Position numbers and translations under genes: made by a program. DNA of 64,000 bases from Arthrobacter citreus (lineage in GTDB: Bacteria; Bacillota; Bacilli; Bacillales; Bacillaceae_G): contig CP053688.1 of NCBI GenBank assembly GCA_013200995.1, positions 3,906,001 through 3,970,000 of the forward strand. The letters are read 5' to 3'. The notes under the pieces are model-generated. The model saw only the letters and a program-made list of their open reading frames with translations. It was not told the DNA's origin and did no database searches. Positions 1 through 12,283 of this stretch are shown here, in pieces; position 1 is the first letter of the stretch, and every line of letters begins with the position of its first letter.

Positions 1-263
1 AAAAAGGTCCATTTATTGATGATCACTTATTAACTAAAGTTGAGAAATTAAACGAAACTGACTCTAAGCAAGTTGTAAAAACTTGGTCACGTCGTTCGAC
101 TATTTTCCCACAATTTATCGGACATACTATTGCAGTATACGATGGTCGTAAACACGTACCTGTATATGTATCGGAAGATATGGTAGGTCACAAACTTGGT
201 GAATTTGCTCCAACTCGTACTTACAAAGGTCACGATGCGGATGACAAGAAAACTAGAAGATAA
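1..263 (+). CDS. rpsS: Ribosomal protein S19 (C-terminal part)
   Basis: The 3' portion of the small-subunit protein S19 gene; the first codons lie outside the window. The 86 visible residues include the conserved stretch [16 protein letters not shown] and a basic end (DDKKTRR) typical of S19, which sits in the 30S head near S13. It is followed after 17 nt by rplV, as in the Bacillus S10 operon. Reading frame starts at position 3. Confidence 0.97.
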   Translation, partial: KGPFIDDHLLTKVEKLNETDSKQVVKTWSRRSTIFPQFIGHTIAVYDGRKHVPVYVSEDMVGHKLGEFAPTRTYKGHDADDKKTRR

Positions 264-280
264 TGAGAGGAGGCACTCCA

Positions 281-622
281 ATGCAAGCTAAAGCTGTACT
301 GAGAACAGTTCGTATCGCTCCTCGTAAAGTTCGTCTAGTAGTCGATTTAATCCGAGGTAAACAAGTGGGCGAAGCGATCGCAATCCTTCGACACACACCG
401 AAAACTGCTTCTCCTGTTGTAGAAAAATTATTAAAATCTGCTATTGCTAACGCAGAGCATAACTATGATATGGATGTTAATAACTTATACATCGAAAAAG
501 TATTCGTTGATGAAGGTGCTACTTTAAAACGTTTCCGCCCTCGTGCACAAGGACGTGCTAGCGCAATCAACAAACGTACAAGCCACATTACAATCGTGGT
601 ATCAGAGAAGAAGGAGGGATAA
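281..622 (+). CDS. rplV: 50S ribosomal protein L22
   Basis: L22 lines the peptide exit tunnel. The protein is 113 aa, the family's normal length, when started at the ATG at 281 ([16 protein letters not shown]). An in-frame ATG at 263 would overlap the rpsS stop and place the GAGAGGAGG ribosome binding site inside the gene, so 281 is preferred. The tunnel beta-hairpin region ([19 protein letters not shown]) is intact. It lies between rpsS and rpsC in the S10 operon. Confidence 0.98.
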   Translation: MQAKAVLRTVRIAPRKVRLVVDLIRGKQVGEAIAILRHTPKTASPVVEKLLKSAIANAEHNYDMDVNNLYIEKVFVDEGATLKRFRPRAQGRASAINKRTSHITIVVSEKKEG

Positions 623-625
623 TCG

Positions 626-1285
626 ATGGGACAAAAGGTAAATCCAGTCGGACTTCGAGTTGGTATTATTAAAGATTGGGAATCTAAATGGTACGCTGAA
701 AAAGACTACGCTGATCTTTTACATGAAGATATCAAAATTCGTGAGTACATTAGCACTCGTTTAAAAGATTCTGCTGTATCTAAAGTAGAAATCGAAAGAG
801 CTGCTAACCGTGTAAACATCACTGTACACACTGCAAAACCAGGTATGGTAATCGGTAAAGGTGGTTCAGAAGTTGAAGCTCTTCGTAAAGCTTTAAACAA
901 ACTTACTGGCAAACGTGTTCATATTAACATCATCGAAATTAAAAGAGCAGATCTTGATGCTAAATTAGTAGCTGAAAACATCGCTCGTCAATTAGAAAAC
1001 CGTGTTTCATTCCGTCGTGCTCAAAAGCAAGTACTTCAACGTGCTATGCGTGCTGGTGCATTAGGTATTAAAACACAAGTTTCTGGTCGTCTTGGCGGAG
1101 CAGATATTGCTCGTTCAGAATCATATAGTGAAGGTACAGTGCCACTTCATACATTACGTGCGGATATCGATTATGCAACTGCAGAAGCAGATACAACATA
1201 CGGTAAACTAGGCGTAAAAGTATGGATCTACAAAGGTGAAGTTCTTCCTACAAAAAAGAAAGCTTCTGAGGAAGGAGGAAATTAA
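626..1285 (+). CDS. rpsC: 30S ribosomal protein S3
   Basis: S3 forms part of the mRNA entry channel of the 30S head. The 219-residue product begins [13 protein letters not shown] and carries the KH-domain GMVIGKGG motif at about residues 73-80, then the C-terminal S3 domain ([14 protein letters not shown]). Length equals the Bacillus norm. It starts 3 nt after rplV, preceded by GAAGGAGG inside the end of rplV, which suggests translational coupling. Confidence 0.98.
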   Translation: MGQKVNPVGLRVGIIKDWESKWYAEKDYADLLHEDIKIREYISTRLKDSAVSKVEIERAANRVNITVHTAKPGMVIGKGGSEVEALRKALNKLTGKRVHINIIEIKRADLDAKLVAENIARQLENRVSFRRAQKQVLQRAMRAGALGIKTQVSGRLGGADIARSESYSEGTVPLHTLRADIDYATAEADTTYGKLGVKVWIYKGEVLPTKKKASEEGGN

Positions 1286-1287
1286 TT

Positions 1288-1912
<625 letters not shown>

Positions 1913-1933
1913 TAATGAGGGGAGGTTTGCACA

Positions 1934-2197
1934 GTGAGCGAACGTAACCAACGTAAAGTTTACACAGGACGTGTAGTTTCTGACAAGATGGATAAGACAA
2001 TTACTGTTGTAGTTGAAACTTATAAAACACATAAACTATACGGAAAACGCGTTAAATATTCTAAGAAATATAAAGCGCACGATGAGCTAAACGCTGCAAA
2101 AGTTGGCGATATCGTAAAAATCATGGAGACTCGTCCATTATCAGCTACAAAACGTTTCCGTTTAGTTGAAATCGTACAAGAAGCTGTTATTATCTAA
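1934..2197 (+). CDS. rpsQ: 30S ribosomal protein S17
   Basis: S17 is a primary 16S rRNA-binding protein with an OB fold. The 87-aa product starts at a GTG at 1934, preceded by [29 protein letters not shown] matches the family start, and [14 protein letters not shown] closes the fold. It lies 21 nt after rpmC in the spc-type cluster. Confidence 0.97.
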   Translation: MSERNQRKVYTGRVVSDKMDKTITVVVETYKTHKLYGKRVKYSKKYKAHDELNAAKVGDIVKIMETRPLSATKRFRLVEIVQEAVII

Positions 2198-2243
2198 TAG
2201 ATGATCGGATATCATTCTTAATCCGAAAGGAGGTCAATTTGAC

Positions 2244-2612
2244 ATGATCCAACAAGAAACTCGTTTAAAAGTTGCTGACAATTCAGGTGCTCGTGAATTA
2301 CTTACTATTAAAGTATTAGGTGGTTCAGGCCGTAAAACTGCAAACATTGGTGATATCATCGTTTGTACAGTAAAACAAGCAACACCAGGTGGCGTTGTTA
2401 AAAAAGGTGATGTAGTCAAAGCTGTTATCGTTCGTACGAAACGTGGTGTTCGTCGTCCAGATGGTACTTACATCCGTTTTGATGAAAACGCAGCTGTTAT
2501 CATTAAAGATGATAAGAGCCCACGTGGTACTCGTATTTTCGGACCAGTTGCACGTGAATTACGTGATAGCAACTTCATGAAAATCGTATCATTAGCTCCA
2601 GAAGTACTTTAA
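2244..2612 (+). CDS. rplN: 50S ribosomal protein L14
   Basis: L14 contacts 16S rRNA at an intersubunit bridge. The 122-residue product is of standard length, starts [18 protein letters not shown] and ends in the conserved [21 protein letters not shown] strong AAAGGAGGT lies in front of the ATG. It is the first gene of the classical spc operon, and the 46 nt before it could hold a promoter, though none is clear. Confidence 0.98.
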   Translation: MIQQETRLKVADNSGARELLTIKVLGGSGRKTANIGDIIVCTVKQATPGGVVKKGDVVKAVIVRTKRGVRRPDGTYIRFDENAAVIIKDDKSPRGTRIFGPVARELRDSNFMKIVSLAPEVL

Positions 2613-2668
2613 TTAATGTACTTTAATAAATACTTCAGAAAGCCTTATTAAGGAGGTGCACGAAGAAG

Positions 2669-2980
2669 ATGCATGTAAAAAAAGGTGATAAAGTTCAAGT
2701 TATCTCTGGTAAAGACAAAGGAAAACAAGGTGTGATCCTTGCTGCTTTTCCAAAGAAAAACCGCGTACTTGTTGAGGGTGTTAACATCATTAAAAAACAC
2801 TCAAAACCTACTCAAGCTAACCCACAAGGTGGCATCATCGAGAAAGAAGCACCAATCCATGTTTCTAATGTTATGGCATTAGATCCAAAAACTGGAGTAC
2901 CTACACGCGTAGGTTACCAATTAGTGGATGGTAAAAAAGTACGTATTGCAAAAAAATCAGGCGAATTACTTGATAAATAA
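2669..2980 (+). CDS. rplX: 50S ribosomal protein L24
   Basis: L24 is an assembly-initiator protein near the tunnel exit. The 103-aa product opens with the KOW motif ([18 protein letters not shown]) and ends KKSGELLDK. Length is normal for Bacillus. AAGGAGGTG precedes the start with somewhat long spacing (about 9 nt). Confidence 0.98.
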   Translation: MHVKKGDKVQVISGKDKGKQGVILAAFPKKNRVLVEGVNIIKKHSKPTQANPQGGIIEKEAPIHVSNVMALDPKTGVPTRVGYQLVDGKKVRIAKKSGELLDK

Positions 2981-3008
2981 TAGAAATTTATGAAAGGAGG
3001 TCAACTGA

Positions 3009-3548
3009 ATGAACCGCCTAGTCGAGAAATATCAAAATGAAATCACTCCTGCTCTTGTGAGCAAGTTTAACTATAAATCAGTTATGCAAGTGCCAAAAAT
3101 TGAAAAGATCGTCATCAACATGGGTGTTGGTGAGGCTGTTTCAAATTCAAAAGCATTAGATACTGCTGTTGAGGAATTAACTTTAATCGCAGGTCAAAAG
3201 CCTGTTGTAACTAGAGCTAAAAAATCAATCGCTCAATTCCGTCTTCGTGAAGGAATGCCTATCGGTGCGAAAGTTACATTACGCGGTGAGCGTATGTACG
3301 AATTCTTTGAAAAATTAGTTGCTGTAACTTTACCTCGTGTACGTGACTTCCGTGGGATCTCTAAAAAGTCATTCGATGGCCGTGGAAACTACACATTAGG
3401 TGTTAAAGAGCAATTAATCTTCCCAGAGATTGATTATGATAAAGTAAACAAAGTACGTGGTATGGACATCGTTATTGTAACTACTGCAAATACTGATGAA
3501 GAAGCTCGTGAAATGCTAACATTATTTGGAATGCCTTTTCAAAAATAA
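3009..3548 (+). CDS. rplE: 50S ribosomal protein L5
   Basis: L5 binds 5S rRNA and contacts S13 across the subunit bridge. The 179 residues begin [17 protein letters not shown] and include [19 protein letters not shown] and [17 protein letters not shown], both characteristic. AAAGGAGGTC lies 7 nt before the start. The gene is complete with no irregularity. Confidence 0.98.
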   Translation: MNRLVEKYQNEITPALVSKFNYKSVMQVPKIEKIVINMGVGEAVSNSKALDTAVEELTLIAGQKPVVTRAKKSIAQFRLREGMPIGAKVTLRGERMYEFFEKLVAVTLPRVRDFRGISKKSFDGRGNYTLGVKEQLIFPEIDYDKVNKVRGMDIVIVTTANTDEEAREMLTLFGMPFQK

Positions 3549-3564
3549 TGAAAGCCAGCGCTAA

Positions 3565-3768
<204 letters not shown>

Positions 3769-3801
3769 TTCAATAGATATTAGGAAGGAGGTTATCTGAA
3801 C

Positions 3802-4200
3802 ATGGTCATGACAGATCCTATTGCAGATATGCTTACTCGCATTCGTAATGCGAACATGGTACGTCACGAGAAATTAGAATTCCCAGGTTCTAACCTAAAG
3901 AAAGAAGTTGCTGAAATTCTAAAACGTGAAGGTTTCATCCGTGACGTTGAGTACATTGAAGATGATAAACAAGGTATCATCCGTATTTTCTTAAAATATG
4001 GTGTGAACAACGAACGTGTTATCACTGGATTAAAAAGAATCTCTAAGCCTGGCTTACGCGTTTACGCGAAAGCTGACGAAGTACCTCGCGTACTTAACGG
4101 TTTAGGTGTTGCAATTATTTCAACATCTAAAGGTGTAATGACAGATAAAGAAGCTCGTCAAGCTAAAACTGGTGGCGAAATCTTAGCATACGTTTGGTAA
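3802..4200 (+). CDS. rpsH: 30S ribosomal protein S8
   Basis: S8 is a primary 16S rRNA binder of the platform; in several bacteria it also represses the spc operon at the rplE mRNA. The 132-aa product starts [20 protein letters not shown] and ends GGEILAYVW, as in Bacillus. GAAGGAGGT precedes it. Confidence 0.98.
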   Translation: MVMTDPIADMLTRIRNANMVRHEKLEFPGSNLKKEVAEILKREGFIRDVEYIEDDKQGIIRIFLKYGVNNERVITGLKRISKPGLRVYAKADEVPRVLNGLGVAIISTSKGVMTDKEARQAKTGGEILAYVW

Positions 4201-4230
4201 TAAAACACAGAGAGAATGGAGGTGTAGTGA

Positions 4231-4767
4231 ATGTCTCGTGTTGGTAAAAAAGAACTTGTAATTCCTGCTGGAGTTACTCTTACTAATAACAACAATACTA
4301 TTACAGTAAAAGGACCTAAAGGTGAGTTAACTCGTACTTTTAGTCCTGATATGACAATCGAATTAAACGAGAATGTATTAACAGTTGCACGTCCAACTGA
4401 TAATAAAGAGCACCGTGCTCTTCATGGTACAACTCGTGCTATCTTAGGAAACATGGTTGAAGGTGTAACTAATGGTTATACTCGTAACCTTGAACTAGTT
4501 GGGGTAGGTTACCGTGCAACAAAAACAGGTGACAAACTTGTTTTAGCTGTTGGTTTCTCTCACCCAGTTGAGATCACTCCTGAGAATGGTGTTGAAATCG
4601 AAGTACCTTCAAATACTAAAATCAGTATTAAAGGTATCGACAAAGAACGTGTAGGCGCACTTGCTGCTTACATCCGTCAAGTACGTCCACCAGAGCCTTA
4701 CAAAGGTAAAGGTATTCGTTACGAAGGCGAAATGGTTCGTCGTAAAGAAGGTAAAACTGCGAAGTAA
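4231..4767 (+). CDS. rplF: 50S ribosomal protein L6
   Basis: L6 lies near the factor-binding centre of the 50S subunit. The 178 residues contain the two L6 repeats and the C-terminal signature [16 protein letters not shown]. Length and start ([15 protein letters not shown]) fit the family. It is followed after 33 nt by rplR. Confidence 0.98.
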   Translation: MSRVGKKELVIPAGVTLTNNNNTITVKGPKGELTRTFSPDMTIELNENVLTVARPTDNKEHRALHGTTRAILGNMVEGVTNGYTRNLELVGVGYRATKTGDKLVLAVGFSHPVEITPENGVEIEVPSNTKISIKGIDKERVGALAAYIRQVRPPEPYKGKGIRYEGEMVRRKEGKTAK

Positions 4768-4800
4768 TCTATAACTAGATAAGAGAAAGGAGTGACCAAG

Positions 4801-5163
4801 ATGATCTTTAAGGCTGATAAAAATGCAGTACGTAAAAAAAGACATGCTCGTGTTCGTACTAAATTATCTGGTACTCAAGAACGTCCACGTTTAAACGTTT
4901 ATCGTTCAAACAACCATATCTATGCTCAAATCATTGATGATGTTAATGGTGTTACATTAGCAAGTGCATCAACTTTAGATAAAGAATTAACTTTAAATGG
5001 TACTGGTAATATCGATGCAGCATCTTTAGTAGGTGGATTAGTTGCAAAACGCGCTACTGAAAAAGGTGTTACTGAAGTTGTATTCGACCGCGGTGGTTAC
5101 TTATATCATGGTCGCGTAAAAGCTTTAGCTGAAGCTGCTCGTGAAGCTGGTTTACAATTTTAA
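4801..5163 (+). CDS. rplR: 50S ribosomal protein L18
   Basis: L18 binds 5S rRNA together with L5. With the ATG at 4801 the protein is 120 aa, the usual Bacillus length, and AAAGGAG lies 8 nt upstream. A GTG at 4792 in the same frame overlaps that site and is unlikely. It contains [13 protein letters not shown] and ends [19 protein letters not shown], both typical. Confidence 0.97.
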   Translation: MIFKADKNAVRKKRHARVRTKLSGTQERPRLNVYRSNNHIYAQIIDDVNGVTLASASTLDKELTLNGTGNIDAASLVGGLVAKRATEKGVTEVVFDRGGYLYHGRVKALAEAAREAGLQF

Positions 5164-5183
5164 TAAAAGAAGGAGGGACATAC

Positions 5184-5684
5184 ATGCGTCGCATTGATCC
5201 TAATAAATTAGAGCTTGAAGAACGCTTAGTTACGATCAACCGTGTTGCTAAAGTTGTAAAAGGTGGACGTCGTTTCCGCTTTGCAGCATTAGTAGTTGTT
5301 GGTGACAAAAACGGTCATGTTGGTTTTGGTACTGGTAAAGCTCAAGAAGTACCTGATGCAATCCGTAAAGCTGTTGAAGATGCTAAGAAAAATCTAATTA
5401 ATGTACCAATCGTTGGAACTACAATTCCTCACGTAATTACTGGTCGTTTTGGAGCTGGTGAAGTATTCTTAAAACCTGCTTCTGAAGGTACTGGAGTTAT
5501 CGCAGGAGGTCCTGTACGTGCGGTATTAGAACTTGCTGGAGTACATGATATTTTATCTAAATCTCTTGGTTCAAACACACCGGTAAACATTGTACGTGCT
5601 ACTATCGAAGGTTTAAGTAACTTGAAACGTGCGGATGAAGTTGCTAAATTACGTGGTAAATCTGTAGAAGAATTACTAGGTTAA
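5184..5684 (+). CDS. rpsE: 30S ribosomal protein S5
   Basis: S5 takes part in translational fidelity and mRNA helicase activity at the entry channel. The 166-aa protein has the N-terminal double-stranded RNA-binding-like fold ([20 protein letters not shown]) and the ATPase-like C-terminal domain. The spectinomycin loop region VVKGGRRF at residues about 22-29 looks wild type. Confidence 0.98.
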   Translation: MRRIDPNKLELEERLVTINRVAKVVKGGRRFRFAALVVVGDKNGHVGFGTGKAQEVPDAIRKAVEDAKKNLINVPIVGTTIPHVITGRFGAGEVFLKPASEGTGVIAGGPVRAVLELAGVHDILSKSLGSNTPVNIVRATIEGLSNLKRADEVAKLRGKSVEELLG

Positions 5685-5699
5685 TAAGGAGGGATAACG

Positions 5700-5882
5700 A
5701 TGGCTAAACAGTTAGAAATTACCCTTACTCGTAGTGTTATTGGTCGTAAACAAGATCAAATAGCAACAGTTCGTGCTTTAGGAATTACTAAAACAAACCA
5801 AACTGTTGTTAAAGAAGATAACGCTGCAATGCGTGGGATGATTAACAAAGTTTCTCACCTTGTATCTGTAAAAGAAATTTAA
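5700..5882 (+). CDS. rpmD: 50S ribosomal protein L30
   Basis: A 60-residue L30: [17 protein letters not shown] at the start and the conserved [16 protein letters not shown] in the middle. It sits between rpsE and rplO, separated by 15 and 30 nt, with AAGGAGGG before the start. No irregularity is seen. Confidence 0.98.
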   Translation: MAKQLEITLTRSVIGRKQDQIATVRALGITKTNQTVVKEDNAAMRGMINKVSHLVSVKEI

Positions 5883-5912
5883 TGAAACATGAATAAGTAA
5901 GGAGGTGCCCTA

Positions 5913-6353
5913 ATGAAACTTCATGAATTAAAACCTACAGAAGGTTCTCGTAAAGTATCTAAACGTATCGGTCGTGGTATTGGTTCTGGTACTGGTAAAA
6001 CTGCTGGTAAAGGTCATAAAGGACAAAACGCTCGTTCAGGTGGCGGTGTTCGTCTTGGATTTGAAGGTGGTCAAACTCCTTTATTCCGTCGTTTACCAAA
6101 ACGTGGTTTCACTAACATCAACCGTAAAGATTACGCAATCGTTAATGTTGAAACGTTAAACCGCTTCGAAAACGGAACTGAAGTAACTCCTGAGTTACTG
6201 ATTGAAACTGGTATTGTTCGTAAAGAATTATCTGGTATTAAAATTTTAGGTAATGGTAAGTTAGAAGTTAAACTTACTGTTAAAGCTCACAAGTTCTCAT
6301 CTTCTGCAGTAGAGGCAATCGAAGCAGCTGGTGGAAATGCTGAGGTGATCTAA
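5913..6353 (+). CDS. rplO: 50S ribosomal protein L15
   Basis: L15 is a late-assembly protein that reaches into domain II of 23S rRNA. The 146-aa product has the glycine-rich N-terminal extension ([20 protein letters not shown]) and the [17 protein letters not shown] motif. Its stop codon is one base before the secY start, consistent with translational coupling. Confidence 0.98.
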   Translation: MKLHELKPTEGSRKVSKRIGRGIGSGTGKTAGKGHKGQNARSGGGVRLGFEGGQTPLFRRLPKRGFTNINRKDYAIVNVETLNRFENGTEVTPELLIETGIVRKELSGIKILGNGKLEVKLTVKAHKFSSSAVEAIEAAGGNAEVI

Positions 6354-6354
6354 A

Positions 6355-7662
6355 ATGTTCCGGACAATCTCCAACTTTATGCGCATTGCAGATATTAGAA
6401 AAAAAATATTCTTTACGTTATTAATGTTAATTGTATTTCGTATTGGGACGTTTATACCTGTTCCAAACGTCAACGCTGAGGTTTTAGCTTCTCAAGATAG
6501 CTCATTGAGCGTATTTGGAGTTCTAAATACTTTCGGTGGAGGAGCTCTTAAACAGTTCTCGATTTTTGCAATGGGTATAATGCCTTACATTACTGCTTCA
6601 ATCATTATCCAGTTACTTCAAATGGACGTAGTTCCTAAATTAACTGAATGGTCGAAGCAAGGTGAGATTGGTCGACGTAAACTTACTCAACTGACTAGAT
6701 ACATCACAATTATTCTCGGTTTTGTAGAAGCAATTGGGTTATCAATAAGTATGAATAATGTTACTGGCGGAATGTTAATAGAAAATCCAGGTTGGTCAAC
6801 CTATCTTTATATAGCAATTGTACTAACAGCTGGAACATCTTTCTTATTGTGGTTAGGTGAGCAGATTACTGCTAAAGGTGTTGGGAACGGTATATCAGTT
6901 ATCATCTTTGGTGGTATAGTTGCTGCTATACCTAATACAATGAACCAAGTCTATCAGCAACAATTTAAAGGTGCTGGAGACGCGCTATTCTTAAATATTG
7001 TTAAAGTTGGCTTAGTGTTTTTAGTTTTACTATTAGTAATCGTAGCTGTAATTTACATCCAACAAGCTAATCGTAAAATTCCAATTCAATATGCTAAACG
7101 TAACAATGGTAATAATAGTTATGTCGGAGGACAATCAACTCACTTGCCATTAAAAGTAAATGGTGCTGGGGTTATTCCGGTAATCTTCGCTGTTTCATTT
7201 TTAATCACTCCATCAACAATCGCTTCGTTTTTACCTAGTAACAACGTAACTGATTGGATTAAAACGCATTTTACGTATAACAATCCATGGGGAATGGCAT
7301 TTTATTTAATCTTGATCATTGCATTCACTTATTTTTATACATTTGTTCAGGCTAACCCAGAACAAATGGCTGAAAATTTACAGAAGCAAGGTGGCTATAT
7401 CCCAGGCATTCGCCCAGGTAAAAGCACTCAAGAATATATCATTAAAGTCTTATATCGCTTAACTTTCGTAGGAGCTATTTTCTTAGCTGTCATCGCTTTA
7501 TTACCAATTGTATTTGGTAAAATTGCGAACTTACCACCTTCAGCTCAAATTGGAGGAACAAGTTTACTAATCGTAGTCGGAGTTGCACTTGAAACAATGA
7601 AACAATTAGAAAGTCAGCTTGTTAAGAGAAACTACAAAGGCTTTATTAAAGATCGAGCGTAG
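6355..7662 (+). CDS. secY: Preprotein translocase channel subunit SecY
   Basis: SecY is the membrane channel of the Sec translocon, working with SecA, SecE and SecG. The 435-aa protein shows ten hydrophobic segments; the plug region after TM1 (LNTFGGGALKQFSIFAMGIMP) and the cytoplasmic C5 loop segment PGIRPGKSTQEYI are conserved. It starts 1 nt after rplO and has no strong ribosome binding site of its own beyond GAGGTGAT, so coupling is likely. A short AGGGAA-TTCCCT hairpin (7661-7681) follows its stop codon. Confidence 0.98.
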   Translation: MFRTISNFMRIADIRKKIFFTLLMLIVFRIGTFIPVPNVNAEVLASQDSSLSVFGVLNTFGGGALKQFSIFAMGIMPYITASIIIQLLQMDVVPKLTEWSKQGEIGRRKLTQLTRYITIILGFVEAIGLSISMNNVTGGMLIENPGWSTYLYIAIVLTAGTSFLLWLGEQITAKGVGNGISVIIFGGIVAAIPNTMNQVYQQQFKGAGDALFLNIVKVGLVFLVLLLVIVAVIYIQQANRKIPIQYAKRNNGNNSYVGGQSTHLPLKVNGAGVIPVIFAVSFLITPSTIASFLPSNNVTDWIKTHFTYNNPWGMAFYLILIIAFTYFYTFVQANPEQMAENLQKQGGYIPGIRPGKSTQEYIIKVLYRLTFVGAIFLAVIALLPIVFGKIANLPPSAQIGGTSLLIVVGVALETMKQLESQLVKRNYKGFIKDRA

Positions 7663-7694
7663 GGAATTGATAATTTTCCCTATTGCTCTCCTAA

Positions 7695-8363
<669 letters not shown>

Positions 8364-8592
8364 TAATTGAACGATAGGATCGTCGTTCCATGCGTATGAC
8401 GTTTTGTCATTTCGTCAAAACTGATACTATTATTTAAAAGCTTAAACTTAGCTTTGCTTGGAACGATTGATATAACATAGGTCTTTTGTAGGCCAAAAAA
8501 TCTCCAACTTATCAGAGCACTTTGGCTTAATGTTCCTAAGCGTATGTTTGCCTACAAGCAAGCTACTGATTTGAAGAAAGGAGAATGCCCTA
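8364..8592. other. 229-nt gene-free spacer between adk and infA with hairpins
   Basis: I see no coding region here, although map (and a small KOW-domain gene) normally occupy this place in Bacillus. It contains several dyads: GAACGA/TCGTTC near 8369-8388, ATGAC/GTCAT at 8396-8410, AAAGC/GCTTT around 8437-8455, and a wider pair TTGTAGGC (8486-8493) with GCCTACAA (8550-8557). These could form a structured infA leader or be the remains of a deletion. No clear sigma-A promoter is visible. Confidence 0.6.
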
Positions 8593-8963
<371 letters not shown>

Positions 8964-8984
8964 TAAAGAAGGAGGTGCACTAGA

Positions 8985-9350
8985 ATGGCTCGTATTGCTG
9001 GTGTAGATATTCCTCGCGACAAACGCGTGGTTGTTTCTTTAACTTATGTATACGGAATCGGTCGTGCAACTTCTGAAAAAATCTTAGCTGAAGCTGGTAT
9101 TTCAGAAGACACACGTGTACGTGATTTAACAGAAGAAGAATTAGGTAAAATTCGTGAATTAGTCGACAAGTTAAAAGTTGAAGGGGATCTTCGTCGTGAA
9201 GTTTCTTTAAACATTAAACGTTTAATCGAAATCGGTTCATATCGTGGTATTCGCCACCGTCGTAACTTACCTGTTCGTGGTCAAAACACTAAAAACAATG
9301 CTCGTACTCGTAAAGGCCCACGCCGTACGGTAGCGAACAAGAAGAAATAA
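8985..9350 (+). CDS. rpsM: 30S ribosomal protein S13
   Basis: S13 forms intersubunit bridges with L5 and contacts the P-site tRNA through its basic tail. The 121-aa product has the helix-two-turn-helix domain ([19 protein letters not shown]) and the tail [17 protein letters not shown]. Complete, with GAAGGAGGTG upstream. Confidence 0.98.
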   Translation: MARIAGVDIPRDKRVVVSLTYVYGIGRATSEKILAEAGISEDTRVRDLTEEELGKIRELVDKLKVEGDLRREVSLNIKRLIEIGSYRGIRHRRNLPVRGQNTKNNARTRKGPRRTVANKKK

Positions 9351-9364
9351 TATTTTTTAAGTAA

Positions 9365-9769
<405 letters not shown>

Positions 9770-9935
9770 TTTGTCTGTATAAATTTTCAAAAATTGTCTA
9801 TAATGGATTATGATATATGTTTGGCAAATATTAACAGACATCTCTTGTTGTGCACAATTAGGAACTGCCTAATAGGGACTTTCGGTTAGCATCGTCTAAC
9901 CGAGGGTTTCGACGTTTTGAAGGAGGGTTTAAAAA
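9770..9935 (+). promoter_or_regulatory. rpsK-rpoA intercistronic leader with two hairpins
   Basis: This 166-nt spacer is long for the alpha operon. It holds ATTAGG-aactg-CCTAAT (9857-9873) and TCGGTTAG-catcgt-CTAACCGA (9882-9903), two perfect hairpins just before the rpoA ribosome binding site. A TATAAT-like box occurs near 9808 (TCTATAATGG), but its -35 partner is poor. The hairpins could tune rpoA expression relative to the ribosomal proteins; neither is followed by a U-run, so they are not terminators. Confidence 0.5.
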
Positions 9936-10880
9936 ATGATTGAAATCGAAAAGCCGAAAATCGAAACGGTTGAGATCAGTGACGATTCCAAATATGGTAA
10001 ATTCGTTATTGAACCACTTGAGCGTGGATATGGTACAACGCTGGGTAACTCCTTACGTCGTATCCTTTTATCCTCACTTCCTGGTGCCGCTGTAACTGCT
10101 ATTCAAATTGATGGCGTGTTACATGAGTTCTCTACAGTTGAAGGTGTTGTAGAAGACGTTACAACAATTATTCTTAATGTGAAAAAACTTGCTCTGAAAA
10201 TTTATTCAGATGAAGAAAAAACATTAGAAATTGATGTACGCGGAGAAGGACCAATTACTGCGGCCGATATTACGCATGATAGCGATGTTGAAGTTCTAAA
10301 TCCAGATCTTCATATTGCAACTCTTGCTAAAGATGCTCATTTACGTATGCGTCTAACTGCTAGACGTGGACGTGGATACATCCCTGCAGATGGTAACAAA
10401 AGAGAGGATCAAGCAATAGGTGTTATTCCTATCGACTCGATTTACACTCCAGTGTCTCGTGTCACATACCAAGTTGAAAATACACGTGTGGGACAGGTTT
10501 CAAATTTCGATAAGTTAACACTTGATGTTTGGACTGACGGAAGCATTGGACCTAAAGATGCAATCGCACTTGGTTCAAAAATTCTTACTGAACACTTAAA
10601 CATTTTTGTAGGTTTAACTGACGAAGCTAAAAATGCAGAAATCATGGTCGAAAAAGAAGAAGATCAAAAAGATAAAGTCCTTGAAATGACGATTGAAGAA
10701 CTTGATCTTTCTGTTCGTTCATATAACTGCTTAAAGCGAGCAGGTATTAATACAGTACAAGAGCTTGCTAATAAGACAGAAGAAGACATGATGAAAGTAC
10801 GTAACTTAGGTCGTAAGTCTTTAGAAGAAGTAAAACATAAGTTAGAAGAGTTAGGTCTAGGCCTACGTAAAGAAGACTGA
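9936..10880 (+). CDS. rpoA: RNA polymerase alpha subunit
   Basis: Alpha dimerises to nucleate RNA polymerase assembly. The 314-aa protein has the N-terminal assembly domain ([20 protein letters not shown] at about residues 31-50) to about residue 230, an acidic linker, and the C-terminal DNA/activator-binding domain ([19 protein letters not shown]). Length is the Bacillus norm. GAAGGAGGG precedes the start. Confidence 0.98.
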   Translation: MIEIEKPKIETVEISDDSKYGKFVIEPLERGYGTTLGNSLRRILLSSLPGAAVTAIQIDGVLHEFSTVEGVVEDVTTIILNVKKLALKIYSDEEKTLEIDVRGEGPITAADITHDSDVEVLNPDLHIATLAKDAHLRMRLTARRGRGYIPADGNKREDQAIGVIPIDSIYTPVSRVTYQVENTRVGQVSNFDKLTLDVWTDGSIGPKDAIALGSKILTEHLNIFVGLTDEAKNAEIMVEKEEDQKDKVLEMTIEELDLSVRSYNCLKRAGINTVQELANKTEEDMMKVRNLGRKSLEEVKHKLEELGLGLRKED

Positions 10881-10964
10881 TTGTAGCTTCGATAAAGGGA
10901 GAGGCGTTCTCTTCATGTCTATATGACCCAATTTTGATACTACTTACAAAGGAGGGAACTAGAA

Positions 10965-11327
10965 ATGGGATACAGAAAATTAGGACGTACTAGCTCACAA
11001 CGTAAAGCTATGTTACGTGACTTAGCTACTGACTTAATCATTAACGAACGTATTCAAACAACTGAAACACGTGCGAAAGAATTACGTTCAGTTGTTGAAA
11101 AAATGATTACTTTAGGTAAACGTGGAGATTTACATGCTCGTCGTCTAGCTGCTGCTTACATCCGTAATGAAGTTGCTAACGCTGAAACTAATCAAGACGC
11201 TTTACAAAAGTTATTTGCTGACATCGCTCCTCGTTACACTGAGCGTCAAGGTGGATACACTCGTATCGCAAAAATTGGTCCTCGTCGCGGAGACGCAGCA
11301 CCAATGGTTGTTATCGAATTAGTATAA
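10965..11327 (+). CDS. rplQ: 50S ribosomal protein L17
   Basis: L17 is located at the tunnel exit. The 120 residues start [20 protein letters not shown] and include [20 protein letters not shown]. It is the last gene of the ribosomal super-operon and is followed by an intrinsic terminator. Confidence 0.98.
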   Translation: MGYRKLGRTSSQRKAMLRDLATDLIINERIQTTETRAKELRSVVEKMITLGKRGDLHARRLAAAYIRNEVANAETNQDALQKLFADIAPRYTERQGGYTRIAKIGPRRGDAAPMVVIELV

Positions 11328-11338
11328 TATTCGTATAC

Positions 11339-11384
11339 AAAAGGGCTCGACGTTTCTTGTAAACATGTCGTTGCCCTTTTTTTC
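11339..11384 (+). terminator. Terminator after rplQ
   Basis: AAGGGC...GAC...GTC...GCCCTT stem (11341-11378) followed by a run of T. It closes the ribosomal protein transcript before ecfA1. Confidence 0.85.
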
Positions 11385-11440
11385 TGTTTACTTTTAGACT
11401 ATTATATATCTATAAACAATGAGAAATTATAGGTGAAATA

Positions 11441-12283
11441 ATGAGAAAAGATAGTATTAAAGTAGATAACATATCTTTTAAATACCCACAGGCACAATCG
11501 AATGCAGTTCATTCTGTATCATTTAACATAAAGGAAAATGAATGGATTGCAATCGTTGGTAGAAATGGGTCGGGAAAGTCAACATTAGCAAAACTTTTAA
11601 ATGGATTAATTTTACCCGAAGATGGCCAAATAGTGATTGATGAGGAGATTACCTTATCAGAGCAAACAATATGGGATGTTCGAAAGAAAATAACGATGGT
11701 ATTTCAAAATCCTGATAACCAATTTGTTGGGACAACAGTAATTGATGATATAGCATTTGGATTAGAGAACCATGGTGTCGATAAAGCAGAAATGGATCGT
11801 CGCATCGAAGAGGTTCTTAATATCGTCAAAATGAATGATTTTAAACTTCATGAACCACATTCACTTTCTGGAGGCCAAAAGCAAAGAGTAGCGATAGCAG
11901 GGTCATTAGCGATTCAGCCTAGTATATTAATATTGGATGAAGCTACTTCAATGTTAGATCCCTTTGGAAGAAAAGAAGTAATCGAAACTATTCGTAATTT
12001 ACATAAGGAAATTAATATGACAGTTATTTCGATTACACATGATATAGAAGAAGCTATACATGCAGACCGTATTTTAATTATGCATGATGGTCATTTAGTT
12101 CAAAGCGTCACTCCAGAAGAGCTTTTAAAGACAGAGTTTTCACTAGAGTCGCTTGGATTAGCATCTCCTTTTACAAATAACCTTTCTAATTTATTGATAG
12201 AAAAAGGTTTACCTTTGAGACAAGACCATCTAGAGCAAGAAAGCTTGGTGAGCGAATTATGCAAATTACTTTTGAAAAAGTAG
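11441..12283 (+). CDS. ecfA1: ECF transporter ATPase EcfA1
   Basis: One of two ATPases that energise energy-coupling-factor transporters for vitamins and metals. The 280-aa protein carries the Walker A VGRNGSGKST, Q-loop QNPDNQFVG, ABC signature LSGGQKQRVA and Walker B ILILDEATSMLDP. It starts at an ATG after AGGTGA and overlaps ecfA2 by 25 nt. The operon ecfA1-ecfA2-ecfT after rplQ is conserved in Bacillus (ybxA-ybaE-ybaF). The substrate-binding S component is not here, as usual for this type. Confidence 0.96.
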   Translation: MRKDSIKVDNISFKYPQAQSNAVHSVSFNIKENEWIAIVGRNGSGKSTLAKLLNGLILPEDGQIVIDEEITLSEQTIWDVRKKITMVFQNPDNQFVGTTVIDDIAFGLENHGVDKAEMDRRIEEVLNIVKMNDFKLHEPHSLSGGQKQRVAIAGSLAIQPSILILDEATSMLDPFGRKEVIETIRNLHKEINMTVISITHDIEEAIHADRILIMHDGHLVQSVTPEELLKTEFSLESLGLASPFTNNLSNLLIEKGLPLRQDHLEQESLVSELCKLLLKK

